Assembly (NCBI RefSeq): GCF_902167145.1
Contig: NC_050101.1
Span: 116,093,789-116,157,788 of the forward strand
DNA length: 64,000 nt
Source of the DNA: Zea mays
Taxonomy: Eukaryota; Streptophyta; Magnoliopsida; Poales; Poaceae
Reading direction: 5' to 3'
The first letter of the stretch is position 1; each line of letters begins with the position of its first letter. The position numbers and the translations under genes are program-made. The notes beneath the pieces were generated by a model, which had not been told where the DNA came from, ran no database searches, and saw only the letters and a list, made by a program, of their open reading frames with translations. Shown one piece after another: positions 23,855-36,504 of the stretch.

Positions 23855-25055
23855 TGAAAGTCGCCTAGAGGGGGGTGAATAGGGCGAATCTGAAATTTAT
23901 AAACTTAAGCACAACTACAAGCCGGGTTAGCGTTAGAAATAGAAACGAGTCCGAGAGAGAGGGCACAAAACAGATCATGAGCAAATAAAGAGCGAGACAC
24001 GATGATTTGTTTTACCGAGGTTCGGTTCTTGCAAACCTACTCTCCGTTGACGTGGTCACGAAGACCGGGTCTCTTTCAACCCTTTCCCTCTCTCAAACGA
24101 TCACTTAGACCGAGTGAGCTTCTCTTCTCAATCAAACGGAACACGAAGTTCCCGCAAGGACCACCACACAATTGGTGTCTCTTGCCTTGGTTACAATTGA
24201 GTATAATCACAAGAAGAATGAGAAAGAAAAGAAGCAATCCAAGCGCAAAGAGCTTAAATGAACACAACAAATCACTCTCTCTAATCACTAAAGCTTTGTG
24301 TGGAGTTGGGAGAGGATTTGATCCCTTTGGTGTGTCTTGTATTGAATGCTATAGCTCTTGTAAGGTGTAGAAGTGTAGAAACTTGGATGCCATTGAATGT
24401 GGGGTGGTTGGGGTATTTATAGCCCCAACCACCAAAAATGGCCGTTGGAAGTGTGCTGTCGCATGGCGCACCGGACACTGTCCGGTGCGCCAGCCACATC
24501 AGCCAGCCGTTGGGGTTCGACCGTTGGAGCTCTGACTTGTGGGGCCTCTGGGCTGTCCGGTGTGCCACCCGCGCGTGCTCTGTCCTCTGCGCGCGCGAGC
24601 GCGCATTTAATGCGTTGCAGTCGACCGTTGCGCGTGAAGTAGTTGTTGCTCCGCTGGCTCACCGGACAGTCCGGTGAAGTTTAGCGGAGCGGATTCCCGA
24701 AGCTGGCGAGTTCAGAGTCGCTCTCCCTTGGGGCACCGGACACTGTCCGGTGAATTATAGCGAAGCGCCTCTGAGAATTCCCGAAGGTTAGGAGTTCAGC
24801 TTGGAGTCCCCTGGTGCACCGGACACTGTCCGGTGGTGCACCGGACAGTCCGGTGCGCCAGACCAGGGTGCACTTCGATTGTCCCTTGCTCTCTTTGTTT
24901 GAACTCTTTTCTTGGTCTTTTTATTGGCTTATTATGAACCTTTGGCACCTGTAGAACTTATAGACTAGAGCAAACTAGTTAGTCCAATTATTTGTGTTGG
25001 GCAATTCAACCACCAAAATCAATTAGGAAATAGGTGTAAGCCTAATTCCCTTTCA
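23855..25055 (-). repeat. 5' LTR of element D
   Basis: 1201 bp, TGAAAGTCGCC to CCCTTTCA as read on +. The promoter TATA on the minus strand is TATAAATAC at 24413-24421. Confidence 0.92.
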
Positions 25056-25060
25056 CCGTC

Positions 25061-28000
25061 GAAACCCGTGGTGAGAAACCCCCCCCCCCCCCCCGCTTTC
25101 TTCGCTATTTTTTTGCGATTGTAATGTTTGATGGACTGTCGCCAACAAATTTGTGTATTTCACAGCTAATGGTCGACGTGCGCTTCGCGCCTTGCTCGTT
25201 CGACGAAATGCCGAGCCATGTGGACAGCCCATGCGTCTAGTCCCGGCTTGTTCAGGTTGAATCCATGTGATTGACTTACTTGCACATTTGTCAATGTCAT
25301 GTATATATATGTATGTGAATATGTTGTATGCGAATTAAAATTCATGGGCGAGAAAGTGGTACGCGTAGATGTGTTTGCGATTGGAATGCCAACAAGTGTT
25401 TGTGTACCTGCAATAGTCCATTTGTGTGTCGTAGGGATTGGTCGCGGATGTATTAATTGTTCGATAAAACACTTCGTCGTAAAGTAGTGTGTTAGCTGTG
25501 GTAAATTTAATAAAGCGTAAAACATGTTGGGTAGTTTCCGCAGTCGACTAATGGGTTCGTCTATGTTAAAAATATTTTATGTATTCATCGTGATGTAGGA
25601 TAGAATGAATCGAAGATATAAATTATGTGACATGTGATTAGTGTTTTTAAGACGAGATGTGCGAATTATCGGTTAGTGTTTCACTTGTCTAGTCGATAAA
25701 TGTTGTCATAAATAATTGTGTTAAAATTTGGTCATGAGAATGCAGTGGGTACGTGGTGTGGTTGGATGTGACAAGTAGATTGGAAGTGTGGGGTCTGTCG
25801 AAGCACTGTGATGTCGAACGTGTATGTCGAAGTGCATTGTAGTGATAATTGCGTTAAGTTAATCGGTAGTGTCTCGGGTGCACGCCACAACATGGTTGTA
25901 TGCGAGATAAGGTAATATAAGGTGTGCTCGACACAAATGTCCGGTCGATATAAGTAGAAATTGTTTTGGCTTAATTAGAGAGGTGGTGACATGCCAAGGT
26001 AGTCATCGCTTTCTCTATATTTATAAGTCGAGTCGTGTCGATGCGCATTATTGGTTCGTTAATTTATACTTTGCATATAGTGTATGGTTGTGCTCGCGAT
26101 TTCGAGTAGTCACATCGGGTGGTCAAGTAGGATCGTAATATAAGTTGTGTAATGGAGTTAGTTGTTTTGGGATAATTATTGAAATGCTCTATTCACATGA
26201 TAAATATATATGTTTAGAAAAACGTTGTAGTGTATGTTGTGTCTCGGAGTGCGATAATAATGGGTTAGCAGACTTGTTAAATGGTTTTGGGTTAAGCTCG
26301 TGGTCACAATAAATTGCTTGTTGTCTTCTAAATGCGTATGGTTATGGTCGCGGATGAAAAGTAGTAGTGCTCAGGTGATGTCTAAGTTAAAATGCAAACT
26401 ATTGGGTGAAAAGCGCTTCGATATTGATTTTCGTAGAGAATGTGTTGTTACTTGTGTATGGCAATTCTAGCGCCCGAAATAACTTGTATAAAATTAGTAA
26501 GTATACTTGTTAGTCCTTATTTAATTAATTTAACTCTAACGAATGGTAAAGTGTTAGAATAATTCAAGTCTCTAAAACGCGGCAATTCTTGAATTATATA
26601 GGAGCTGAAAATTTTTAGTTGCTATTTTGGACTGCACGCAGTGATTTCCCCGTGCTGTATGTTTGATGAACCAAATTGTGTTTTCTGTAGATATGTGCTA
26701 TAGAAAAGTGGTAGACAACTTTATTATCTTGCTGGTGTTAAAATTTGACAGCCATAGGTCTGACAGTTAAGGAGTTATGCTTTTTACAAATTCAGTAACT
26801 GAATCTGTCTAAATTCTGTACAGATTTCAGAAACTTCATTGTTTGCTCAATTTAATGTTGCAATCAGTTCATGGTCATTATAAGAACGTTGTAGAGGTTT
26901 TTGCTATCTTGCTTGTGTTAAAATTTCATAACCATAGGCCTGACAATTTAGGAGTTATGAATTTTACAAACTGGTGGTTGTGTTCTGTCCACTGACAGAA
27001 CAGATTTCGAAAACTGAATTGTTTGATTCAGTTCAACATAGAATCACTTCTTAGTGATTATACAAGTTGTGTAGTACTTTTGCTGAGCTTTTCAAAAAGT
27101 CTTGGATCACTCTTTTTGGTGATCTGAAGAATAAGTTATGGATGATTAAAATGTGAAGACTGAATCTGTCCAGTTCTGGACAGCAAAGTCTTCTAGTGTC
27201 TTTTATCCTTAGTTAAATATTGAATCACCTTGAGATGTTTATAAATAATTTGTATAACATTTAATTATCTTTCCATAAAGTCTAAGATCACTTTGTTTGG
27301 ATGTCTGAATCTTTAGTTGTGAATTTTTGAAGTTGCAAGCCTGAATCTGTCCAAATCTGGACAGCGCTGTTGTATTAGCACGTTTTGACCTTGCTAACTG
27401 TTGAATCATGTTGTGATAACAATACCAAAGTTGTAGAGCACTTTTTAAGATTTCCATAAAGTCCTAGTTTGATATTTTTGGATTAGTATTTGAAGGGTTA
27501 TGATTAAAACAGTAACTGTTGTGCCGCTGTCCTAAAAAATCTGCATGTGCGCATTTGATTGTTTAGTTCACCCTATTTGCTAAACATGTTTGGTTAACAC
27601 TTAAGTAATGTAGACTTGCCATAACTAAGCTTAATAATGTACGTGTGTCATGTTTTGTATGTTTCTTGCTCTAGTTGATTGTGATATATGAGTTCCATAG
27701 TTATTGATGCCTATGTCGTATTCAAGCTTACGTTGTCTTGGTTGGACTTGTGTGGTCGGTGATGCTTTTGCGCGATCAATAGGAGAACTAATGAAAAGTC
27801 GTATCCAAATAAAAAAAGTGCGCGTACTTGTGATGTCGTAGTTGTGTCGCGTAAATAAATAAAATGTTGTTGTATTTTCAATGGTGTTAATGTTGAAAGC
27901 CTGATGAAGTGTAGATAGCTAATACTAGTGTGTGGTCATTTACGGTGTCTTGCAACTTAATGTTAGTTCGCTAACATGTGCTTAAAGTATCTTGTGCTAT

Positions 28001-29573
28001 TTCATTATATTCATACATATGCATCTTGCATCTCATTTAGGACCGAGAGAGGATGATCGTGCAAGTGATGTGGTGCCACCCACAAGAAGCAGTCGGTGGA
28101 CGACCCAAGGAAGGATGGACTTAACCAGTGGATGCTCGCCAAGCGAGTACCCACCCCAGCAAACACTATCTAAGTGTTAAATTAAAGGCAAGCCCCAGTT
28201 TTATGCATAACCGTTATATATGCTATTTTACTGCACTTAATGTTTGTAGGCTTGTACTGTGCACTTAAGTGTAGGAGTTGTCTGAAACCCTAGTTGCATG
28301 AACTCAAGATTCCTTTTGAGATGATACTAGTATGCTAGGTCGAGTAGCTGCTTTGCTAATTAGGGAGGATCTCGGTAGAATTCAAGTGATTTTTCTAGCA
28401 CTCGTGCGAGGTCAGGGATTGATTGTATTCCACTTTTCTTATCGAAATGATGATGGTCTGTGGACACAAATCCATGGGGATGCGTGGTCTACGAGATGAA
28501 ATTGGAATAAGGAGTAACGTGCGGATACCTGTGTCAAGCGTTTGGACGTACTAAGCACATGCCGAGAGATATGGTAAATCGGTAAGCCTAGTACCTGAGT
28601 GAACCTGGCAACATACTTTATCCCTCATGCGACCTGAGACGTGGTCTCCCATTCCGGTTATGGTGGGTACAAGTGCGGTCACTGCCCGACGACAGTCGGG
28701 GTCAGTGAGGTATTGTACGCCAAGGCAGTGAGCCCTGATCTGTTGACGGGGAATCAATGGGGACGGTTGATGTGTGTGGGGACGGAGTGCCTCGCCACGT
28801 CGTGTGTTTAGGTTTACCTTGCAAGGATAAAAACTCGATTCGAATCGTCTGCTTGATCCATTGTACTGCATTGAGTAATAAGTGAAAATGAGGTGACTGG
28901 CAAAAGATGTTGATTGATAAAATGTATCAATTTGATACCATGTATGAATAGCTAGGTACTCATCTAGTTTAAAAGGATCATACTTAAACTTGAAAAGCTA
29001 AAACTTGATTTTAGACTTAGCTAGTGCTTTTGGCAAACCAAACCCCTCAGCCAAACAACTGCATGTCTAGAGGTAGAGAAGTAGATTCCTCACACCGGGT
29101 AAGTCTAGCTGAGTATTAGTATACTCAGCCTTGCTTGTGGCATAATTTTTGCAGGTACTCCTTAGGATGATTGGTTGATGGTGTGACTTGGCCTTCGTCC
29201 TAGCCACCGGGACAGACGATCGAGTGGGTTACTGCTTCCGCAGGAGAGGACCAGGAGGAGTAGCGTGGCCAGGCTTCGCCATGTTACTCGGGTTTCTCCG
29301 TTAGTTATTTCCGCTGCATTAAAATCTATGGTTATTATTTCTGAAACTTCGATAATGTAATCACTAATGGTACGTATTAAATTGTGGTATTATGTTTTAT
29401 TGTATTTCTCTATGCCTCACCTTCGTGTGAGCTAGTGGTATTCGATCCTGGATAAGTGGCTTTATCGGACTAGATCCGAGGGACTGACGGGTTATTCCGG
29501 TTTAAGTGTGTTGCTACCCTTGCGGGTGTGACTTGGGCACTTAAGCTGGAATAATTCGGGCGGTTCCGCCATA
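25061..29573 (+). repeat. Right part of element C (non-coding)
   Basis: About 4.5 kb with no ORF over about 110 codons. It begins with a run of sixteen C at 25079-25094. 26690-27480 contains diverged tandem units with phrases such as CTGAATCTGTCCAAATCTGG, CCATAGGCCTGACA, GGAGTTATG and TTTCCATAAAGTC. Near the end (29105-29160) is AGTATACTCAGCCTTGC followed by TTTGCAGGTACTCC, a downstream LTR arrangement common in grass gypsy elements. No gene was found. Confidence 0.55.
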
Positions 29574-29578
29574 GTGCC

Positions 29579-30066
29579 CCTCGCCCGCGCCCGTCGTGCC
29601 CCTCGTCGTGCCCCTCGCCCGCGCCCGCCGCGCCCCCGCCGTTCCCCCGCCGTGCCCTCGCCCGCCCAACGCCTCGCCCGCGACCCGTCGTCTCGCCCGC
29701 GCCCCGTGGTCTCGCCCGCGACCAAACCTCCAAGGTGATTGCTTGCTTTATGTTCTATGTATATGATTTATATGAAATGATTAGGTTTAATATTGAGTTA
29801 ATTATATACGTGTATGATTAGGTTAATATGTAGTCTTGTTGTGTCAAATTTATGTATGTGTATGATTAGGTTAATATGTAGTCTTGTTGTGTTAAATTTA
29901 TGTACGTGTATGATTAGGTTAATATGTAGTATTGTTGATTGCCGGCCATCGTGCCGTTGAATTATGTGTGGATGTCAGCCATCGTGCTGATAGTTTTATT
30001 TGCAGGATTTCGAAACCTCCCCTTGCAGGGGAGGTGCTGCCAAAATTTTCTGTTGCTAGGCTTCTG
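29579..30066 (+). other. Leader and intron-like DNA of element B upstream of the transposase
   Basis: GC-rich repeats to about 29735 resume the leader cut by element C. Next comes CCAAGGTGATTGC, a possible splice donor context. AT-rich sequence with a repeated TGTATGATTAGGTTAATATG phrase (29811, 29857, 29908) ends in TTTGCAG at 30000-30006, a likely acceptor. CCTCCCCTTGCAGGGGAGG (30018-30036) is a short hairpin and is exactly where element B cut the homologous site in element A. Confidence 0.6.
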
Positions 30067-30073
30067 TTAAAGG

Positions 30074-33000
30074 ATGGAGGACCGTGAGTGGATGTACATG
30101 GGCCATAGAGGAAGGAACAATGTCACCACTAAATGGATTAGAAAGACCGATGATTTCGTGGAACGGGCATATGGCGAAGCTGCTAAAGGAGCGAGTCTAG
30201 TCCCATGCCCGTGCAGCAAATGTGCCAATCGGAAAAGAAAACCAAAGAAGTCCATGGTAGAACATATTTGGAAGAATGGATTTACGTCGGGCTATACTCG
30301 GTGGATATTTCATGGTGAAGCGCATCGTACGAGAGAGGAGGTGTTGAGACAACGTGTCGAGGATTATGACGCAGATGCGGGGGTAGCGGATATGTTGAAC
30401 AACTATCAGGAGGCACAGTACACGGGAGGATGTATGGATGACAAGCCAGAGCCGACTGCAAAGGCGTTCTATGACATGTTCGACGCGGCACAGAAGCCCC
30501 TTCACGGGCAGACAAAGGTTTCTCAACTGGATGCCATTGGGCGTGTAAAGGCGTTCAAGTCGCTGTACAGCATGAGTAGAGACGGATTCGATGGCTTGTT
30601 GACGGTTATTGGGAGCCTGCTTCCGGATGATCATGTTCTGCCAAAGAGCATGTACGAGGCACAGAAACTCCTTCGTGCACTCAAGATGACGTATGAGCAG
30701 ATTCATGCTTGTCCGAAGGGCTGCATGCTATTTAGGAAAGAATACACGGAGGCAAAGTACTGTCCCAAGTGTAAATCGTCTAGGTTCATGGAGGTAGACT
30801 CTGGTGATGGACAGAAGAGACAACTCGACATCCCCTTGACAATCCTATAGCACCTTCCGTTCATACCGAGGATCCAGCGTCTGTACATGACAGAGGAATC
30901 CGCGAAACAGATGACATGACACAAAAATGGAAAACAATACAATCCTGACAAGATAGTGCACGCATCTGATAGTGAAGCATGGAAACACTTTGATGCCATT
31001 CACCGTGACAAAACCGAAGAGGCTCGTAATGTACGTGTTGCGTTGGCCACATATGGGTTCAATCCCTATGGAATGAGCGCTGCCCCGTACACATGTCTGC
31101 CCATGTTTGTTATCCCAATCAATCTTCCCCCTGGTGTGTGCTTTCAAAGGCAGAATATATTCGTGTCGTTGATAATTCCCGGACACCCGGGGAATAAAAT
31201 GGGCGTGTACATGGAGCCTTTGATCGATGAATTGGTATGTGCCTGGGAGGAAGGGGTATGGACGTATGACCGAGCTACGAAGACAAACTTCAGAATGCAT
31301 GTTTGGTACCAATACTAAATGCATGACTTACCGGCGTATGGGCTATTCTGCGCCTGGTGTGTTCACGGTAAGTTCCCATGCCTAGTTTGCAAGGAAGCTC
31401 TCAGGTTCATTTGGTTGAAAAAGGGTGGCAAATATTCGTCCTTCGATAAACATCGACAATTTCTCCCTCCTGACCATCCATTCTGCCTAGACATCAAGAA
31501 CTTTACGAAAGGTGTCGCAGTGATAGACCGCCCACCTGCAATGATGACTGGTGCCGAAATTCGTCAACAGATAGATGGGCTCGTGGCCAATACAGAAGGT
31601 GGTTTTGTGGGATATGGTGAGCAGCATATGTGGACACATAAGTCTGGCTTGACTCGACTCCCCTATTTTGACGACCTGCTCCTTCCACACAACATTGACG
31701 TGATGCACACCGAAAAGAATGTTGCCGAGGCACTGTGGGCAACAATTATGGACATTCCTGATAAGTCAAAGGATAACGTGAAGGCAAGAGTGGATCTGGC
31801 AGCATTATGTGATAGACCACACCTAGAGATCAAGCCGCCAAGTGGCGGAAAGACGTGGAGAAGGCCTAAGGCCGATTTCGTCCTAAGTAGGGCCCAGACG
31901 TAGGAAGTACTTCAGTGGATCAAGATGTTGATGTTCCCTGATGGGTATGCAGCTAACCTGAGTAGGGGTGAACTTATCTACTATGCGAGTCTTAGGGATG
32001 AAGAGTCATGACTTCCACATATGGATTGAATGGATTCTTCCTGCGATGGTTCGAGGTTATGTTCCTAAGCATGTCTGGCTAGCGCTTTTAGAGTTGAGCT
32101 ATTTCTTCCGTCAGCTTTGTGCAAAAGAGTTATCTCGGACCGTGGTTGCAGACTTGGAAAGATTGGCACCCGTGTTACTGTGTAAGCTTGAGAAGATATT
32201 TCCACCTGGCTTCTTCAATCCAATGCAGCATTTGATTCTTCATCTCCCCTATGAGGCACGAATGGGGGGGCCGTACAGGGACGTTGGTGCTATCCAATCG
32301 AGAGATGTCTAAAGACTATTCGAAAGAAATGTAGAAATAAATGCAAAATCGAGGCTTCCATTGCAGAGGCATACATTCTAGAGGAGGTCTCAAACTTCAC
32401 AACAACTTATTATGGTGACAAACTGCCGAGCGTGCATAATCCACCCCCTCGTTACAATGATGGCGACAATGAATCGAACCTTAGCATATTTCAAGGCCAA
32501 CTCGAAAGCGCAAGTGGCTCGACCACCAAGACCCTGACACATGAAGAGTGGCGGCATATCATGCTATATGTATTGACCAACCTTGAAGAGGTGACGCCAT
32601 ACATGGAACAATTTCTTCATGAATTCTGGCGTCGATCAAGGGACCCCACTCCACAGGAATATGACACTCTTCTTAGAAAGGGTGCGAGAAATGGGTTGCC
32701 CGATTTCATTTCCTGGTTCAAACGTAAGGTACGTGCTTAGTTTGTAAAAAAGATACGTCTTTGAACTCAATTTAGCGTCTTTTAACTTGCGAATACTTGC
32801 AGGGCCAAAGAGATCCGTCTATGAGTGCCGAGTTGAGACGAGTAGCCAACGACTTTCCTTATAGGGTCAAGAAATATTCTGGGTATGACATCAATGGATA
32901 CCATTTTTGCACAACAAACTACGACAAAAGTCGGCCCAATCAGAAAACAACGTGTTCTGGAGTCTTTATGCCCGGCCTTGACAATGTCGATTATTTTGGA

Positions 33001-33585
33001 CGAATCGAAGAAATATATGAGCTCAATTTTTATGGTTCCAAACCTCTTACTCCAGTGATATTCAAATGTCATTGGTTTGACCCTCAAGTGACAAGACAGA
33101 CACATTCTAATCTTGGGATAGTCGAGATTCGACAAGATTCCACCTTACCAGGAGACGATGTCTATATCGTAGCCCAACAGGCCACACAAGTGTATTATCT
33201 CCCATATGCGTGCCAAACGAAAGAACATCTTAAGGGTTGGGATGTTGTGTATAAGGTATCGCCGCATGGGAGGTTACCTGTTCCTAACGATGAAGATTAC
33301 AACTTAGACCCGGACACATATGATGGAGAGTTCTTCCAAGAAGATGGGCTAGAAGGGCGATTTGAGATAGACTTAACTGAAGCTATCGAAATGGACGTAG
33401 ATATTGAAATGGTTGTTGATGAGGAGGATGATGAGGTGCAAAATGATAATGACTTAGTAATCCTTGAATGCAATGACATTAATGACGAACTTGTGTCTTC
33501 CGATAGTGTTGAGATTGAAATGGTTGATAGTGATGATGAGAGTTATGATCCGGCTAACCCCGACACATATGAAGATTATTTTTAA
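30074..33585 (+). pseudogene. TnpD/TNP2-like CACTA transposase of element B (broken)
   Basis: Homologous along its whole length to the element A transposase. It starts MEDREWMYMG at 30074 and runs 258 codons to a TAG at 30848-30850 (CGG in A). A TGA follows at 30916-30918 (TGG in A), then TAA at 31316-31318. The frame resumes at 31319 and meets TAG after VLSRAQT at 31900-31902. Domains: transposase-associated Cys-rich N-terminus, KYCPKCKSSRF, and the TNP2 core (NLPPGVCFQRQNIF, LPHNIDVMHTEKN). Then come the DUF4218-like MRVLGMKSHDFHIWIE to FNPMQHLILHLPYEAR and, after a phase-conserving intron (32729-32802), the DUF4216-like GYDINGYHF to GWDVVYKV. The acidic tail ends YEDYF at 33585. At least four nonsense codons make it inactive. 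Confidence 0.85.
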
Positions 33586-33687
33586 TCGATGTAATGCTAT
33601 ATGACTTTTTATTTCGCACAAGTTTTTAAATACATCTTTTTATATGTTCTTATTTGTTTACTCTTAATTGCAGGTTTTTGGACAAAT

Positions 33688-35717
33688 ATGGTCGGCGGTA
33701 ATTGGCTGAGGAGGAGGAGGGGGAGGATGAGTAGGACGGCAGACGAGGCAGAGCAGGCGACGCCTCAGGACGACCTTGTCTAGCAGCAGGCGACGCCTCA
33801 GGACGACGATGACCAGCAGCAGGACAATGACGACCAACAGCAGGACACCTCAGGTTCTGGCGGCTCAGGTTCGAGGAGCATCTACCTGCGAGGTCCCGCG
33901 AGTCTCCCTCAGTGTCCCATACTTCGGGACAGGTGACCGCTGATTCGGCCGGATGGGGAGAGGTATGTAACTTTATGTTCTTCATTCTTGTTCATATTAT
34001 ATGTTCAAAATCATAATATAAACTAATACCTTTTATTTATCACTTGGACAGGTCTTGGATGGTTGTGGATTATGCTGGGGGTCATCGTCGCCTCCCCAAT
34101 GGCATCCTCGGCCTACTGTGCAGGGAACACTTCCCTGGACTGGTTGAGTACGCCGGAGTGACAGGCCCAGCCTACACCTTCGACCACTACGACGTCGCCC
34201 CCGATGCAGTAGACCGGGACGACCGGGAATTCAATAACAAGGCGGAGCGGGTTAAGCAAGAGCTGTGGGTAAGTCTTAATATTATGTAAAATATGTCGCA
34301 TTCGTTGCAAATTCTTGAAATAATGTATGGATACATCGTTTTTGTATGCAGGATTTCTTCAGATGTGAGGCTGGATACGAGGCTAGGGCGGATGTGGTGG
34401 CCACCACGAGCTGTAAGAAGCTCGTCGTGGACATGCACTATGAGGCTCGAATCCAGGCCATCGTCACCTACCACGGCTCCGTCCTTGGGGAGAGGGTGAC
34501 CAAGCAGCAAGCTCGAACCATGTCGTTGACCAGGGACCAGTACCTACAGGTAAAGTCATGCATGTTTGGTACCAGTACTCCATGAATGAATTTTATTTTA
34601 TCTTCTGATATGCACTTTACGTGTTTACTTTGTAGGTGATTCCACATTGGTGCGCCGCACATCCTCTCTGCTGGGAGCAGATGGTGATAGGTGGTGTTTG
34701 GCTGAGTGGGACGAGGCGCACAACGCTAGCCGGGAATGGCGTATGATGATGCAAGGTCCCTCCCACCACCAAGGCAGCCAGAGGCTGGGCCAATATGCCG
34801 AAGCATGGGTACGCCCTCTTTTTTATTTAGGTATATAGCACTGGATTAGATATTATTTCTAACTATCTCATTGGTTTTCTTGCAGTCGGCGTCACATGGT
34901 GGCCGGCCTTGCTCCACCTTCTCGGCCTATGCCATGGCCCAAAAGGGTAAGGCGACGTCCGACGTCACCTACAACCCGGATGATGGGCCCGAGGCTTACA
35001 CCAACCCCGCCGTCTACAGCTGCCTCCATGACTACACCGCCATGGCGCAGGAGGTCCATGGCCCAGAATATGATCCGAGCACCGAGCCGATCGACCCCGA
35101 TGTGCTCATGAGGGTCAGAGGAGGCAAGAGACATGGGCGGCACTGGATTGCCGACGGGGCAATCGACTCGTCCTCCACTCCCACTCTGTCTTAGGTGATA
35201 GCAAGGAGCACGGGCTGGAGTCCAGCCATACGACCTCGGCACGATAGCTCACAGCTTCACATACAGCAACTCGAGGTTAGTGCTTCTGTAACTCGTCCTT
35301 CCTTGAGTTATATACCTTCTCTTTGAGTTACTATAACGTTGGCTTGTAATATTACAGATTCAACTAGAAGAAGTGAGGAGAGAACGTCACGAGATGGAGG
35401 CGAGGATTATGGCGGAGCGGGAGGCGGAGCGGGAGGCTTGCCTGGCAGATCATCAGAGGATGGCAGAGATGTTCCAGTACATGCAGAGCCTTGGCGCCGC
35501 ACAGGGCATCGCTCCGCCACCTCTATTGTTCCCTCCAGTTGACCCTGCTCTCTTCCATACTCCTGTGAGTATCAAAATTGTAGTTAGATGTTGGTAATAC
35601 ATCTGGTATAACACATGCAATCTCTTCTCTGTGCAGGGCCAATCTGGGGCGGCATCCAACAACCCTCCGGAAGGGTTCAACCCAACGCAGCACCAGTCGA
35701 ACCGACCACCTCCATGA
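33688..35717 (+). pseudogene. TnpA/Ptta-En/Spm-like protein gene of element B (broken)
   Basis: About seven exons: from 33688 to about 33963, then about 34052-34271, 34352-34551, 34636-34809, 34886-35275, 35358-35563 and 35636-35717, all with GT-AG borders. The N-terminus is Gln/Asp-rich. The middle carries LPNGILGLLCREHFPGLVEY, ARADVVATTSCKKLVVDMHY, then HWCAAHPLCWEQM and a Transposase_24-like core (AYAMAQKGKATSDVTYNPDD, PSTEPIDPDVLMRV). Exon 6 is a charged helix rich in Arg/Glu (EVRRERHEMEARIM). The end is SNRPPP. In-frame TAG codons at 33781-33783 and 35192-35194 stand where element A has CAG. A further TGA occurs near 33936-33938. The presumed role is binding the subterminal repeats. Confidence 0.8.
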
Positions 35718-35973
35718 GTGTTATGTTTTCAGTGTTGAGACTTCAGAACTTGTGTAGAATACTTGTGTTTGTGTTGGATACTTATGTCAGAGCTTGAGAC
35801 GTATGAGACTTATGTTTGTGTTGGATACTTGTGTTGAACACTTATGTTTGTGATGGATATTTATGTTTGTGTTGGCTATTTATGTTTGTGATGATATCTG
35901 TGATGTATATATGTGATATCTTTTGTTTGTGTGGATGGAATATAAAAAACAAATAAAAAAGGTGCCTACTAGT

Positions 35974-36490
35974 CACTTTGCCGAGTGTAACGACCATAGC
36001 ACTCGGCAAAGAACTAAGACCTGGGCACCGGTTTAGGTTCTTTGCCGAGTGTAATGTCTCTGACACTCGACAAAGAGGCACGCTTTGCCGAGTGCCGTGC
36101 ATAGCACTCGGCAAAGAACCTGACATGGGGACCCTCCCTAGCGGGTTCTTTGCCGAGTGTCCCAGGTGGCACTCGGTAAAGATTGATTCTTTGCCGAGTG
36201 CTGCGGGTAGACACTCGGCAATGGCAACTTCTTTGCCGAGTGTCACCCGGGACACTCGGCAAAGACGCCGTCTCCGTCACCCGTCGCCGTAACGGCTGCT
36301 TTTCTTTGCCGAGTGCTCCCTGGCACTCGACAAACCTCTTTGCTGAGTGCCCAAGAAAAAGTACTCGGCAAAGAAGGCTTTGTCGATGCACTGTATGCCG
36401 ATCCTTCTTTGCCGAGTGAGACACTCGGTAAAGCCTTTGCCGAGTGTTTTTAAGGCTTTGCCGAGTGCTTCAGGCACTCGGCAAAGGCGG
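35974..36490. repeat. 3' subterminal repeat array of element B
   Basis: Dense CTTTGCCGAGTG/CACTCGGCAAAG inverted pairs, a mirror image of the array at 6291-6756 in element A, running to the terminus GGCGGCGATTCCGGTAGTG. Confidence 0.9.
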
Positions 36491-36504
36491 CGATTCCGGT
36501 AGTG

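Larger units (their letters stand above)
15862..25055 (-). mobile_element. Element D: Opie/Ji-type Sirevirus (Ty1/copia)
   Basis: LTRs at 15862-17092 (3') and 23855-25055 (5') are bounded by TGAAAG and CTTTCA, with the target duplication CCGTC at 15857-15861 and 25056-25060. A primer site near-complementary to initiator tRNA-Met lies inside the 5' LTR, and a purine tract abuts the 3' LTR. The gene order gag, protease, integrase, RT, RNase H is copia. LTRs differ at several sites per few hundred bp, and the 3' LTR has an extra block of about 30 bp near 16575-16605, so D is older than element G. It may be unable to move on its own because of a gag frameshift and a stop at the start of pol. Confidence 0.93.
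14439..29573 (+). mobile_element. Element C: solo-LTR-like insertion of about 5.9 kb, split by copia element D
   Basis: It begins TGTGACACCCCAGGTGTC at 14439 and ends GGTTCCGCCATA at 29573. Both sides carry the 5-bp duplication GTGCC (14434-14438 and 29574-29578), which indicates LTR-type integration. The expected terminal CA reads TA, a likely C-to-T change. After removing D, about 5.9 kb remains with no gag or pol and no second copy of the start or end. It could be a solo LTR of a gypsy element with very long LTRs (Del/Tekay-like elements have multi-kb LTRs) or a non-coding LARD-type element. A TATA box at 15096 supports + orientation. Confidence 0.65.
12691..36504 (+). mobile_element. CACTA (En/Spm-type) transposon B, inserted in element A in opposite orientation
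   Basis: The left terminus is CACTACCGGAATCC at 12691 and the right terminus GCGATTCCGGTAGTG ends at 36504, flanked by ACG duplications. Without nested element C it is about 8.7 kb (12691-14438 plus 29579-36504). Order from the 5' end: terminal subterminal array, AT-rich palindrome, second subterminal array, GC-rich leader (cut by C), leader/intron-like DNA, TnpD-like gene, TnpA-like gene, 3' subterminal array. It has the same family and the same gene order as A, in opposite orientation. It splits A's 5' leader just upstream of A's transposase start. Confidence 0.93.

Noticed and set aside
25079..25094. Run of 16 C as a functional G-quadruplex or regulatory motif
   Set aside because: A homopolymer at the D/C junction side is more simply slippage or sequencing uncertainty; no further support.
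25166..25525. 119-codon ORF on the minus strand in element C
   Set aside because: AT-rich, no motif, inside a non-coding LTR-like element.
28551..28871. 106-codon ORF in element C
   Set aside because: No motif or start context; overlaps LTR-like sequence.
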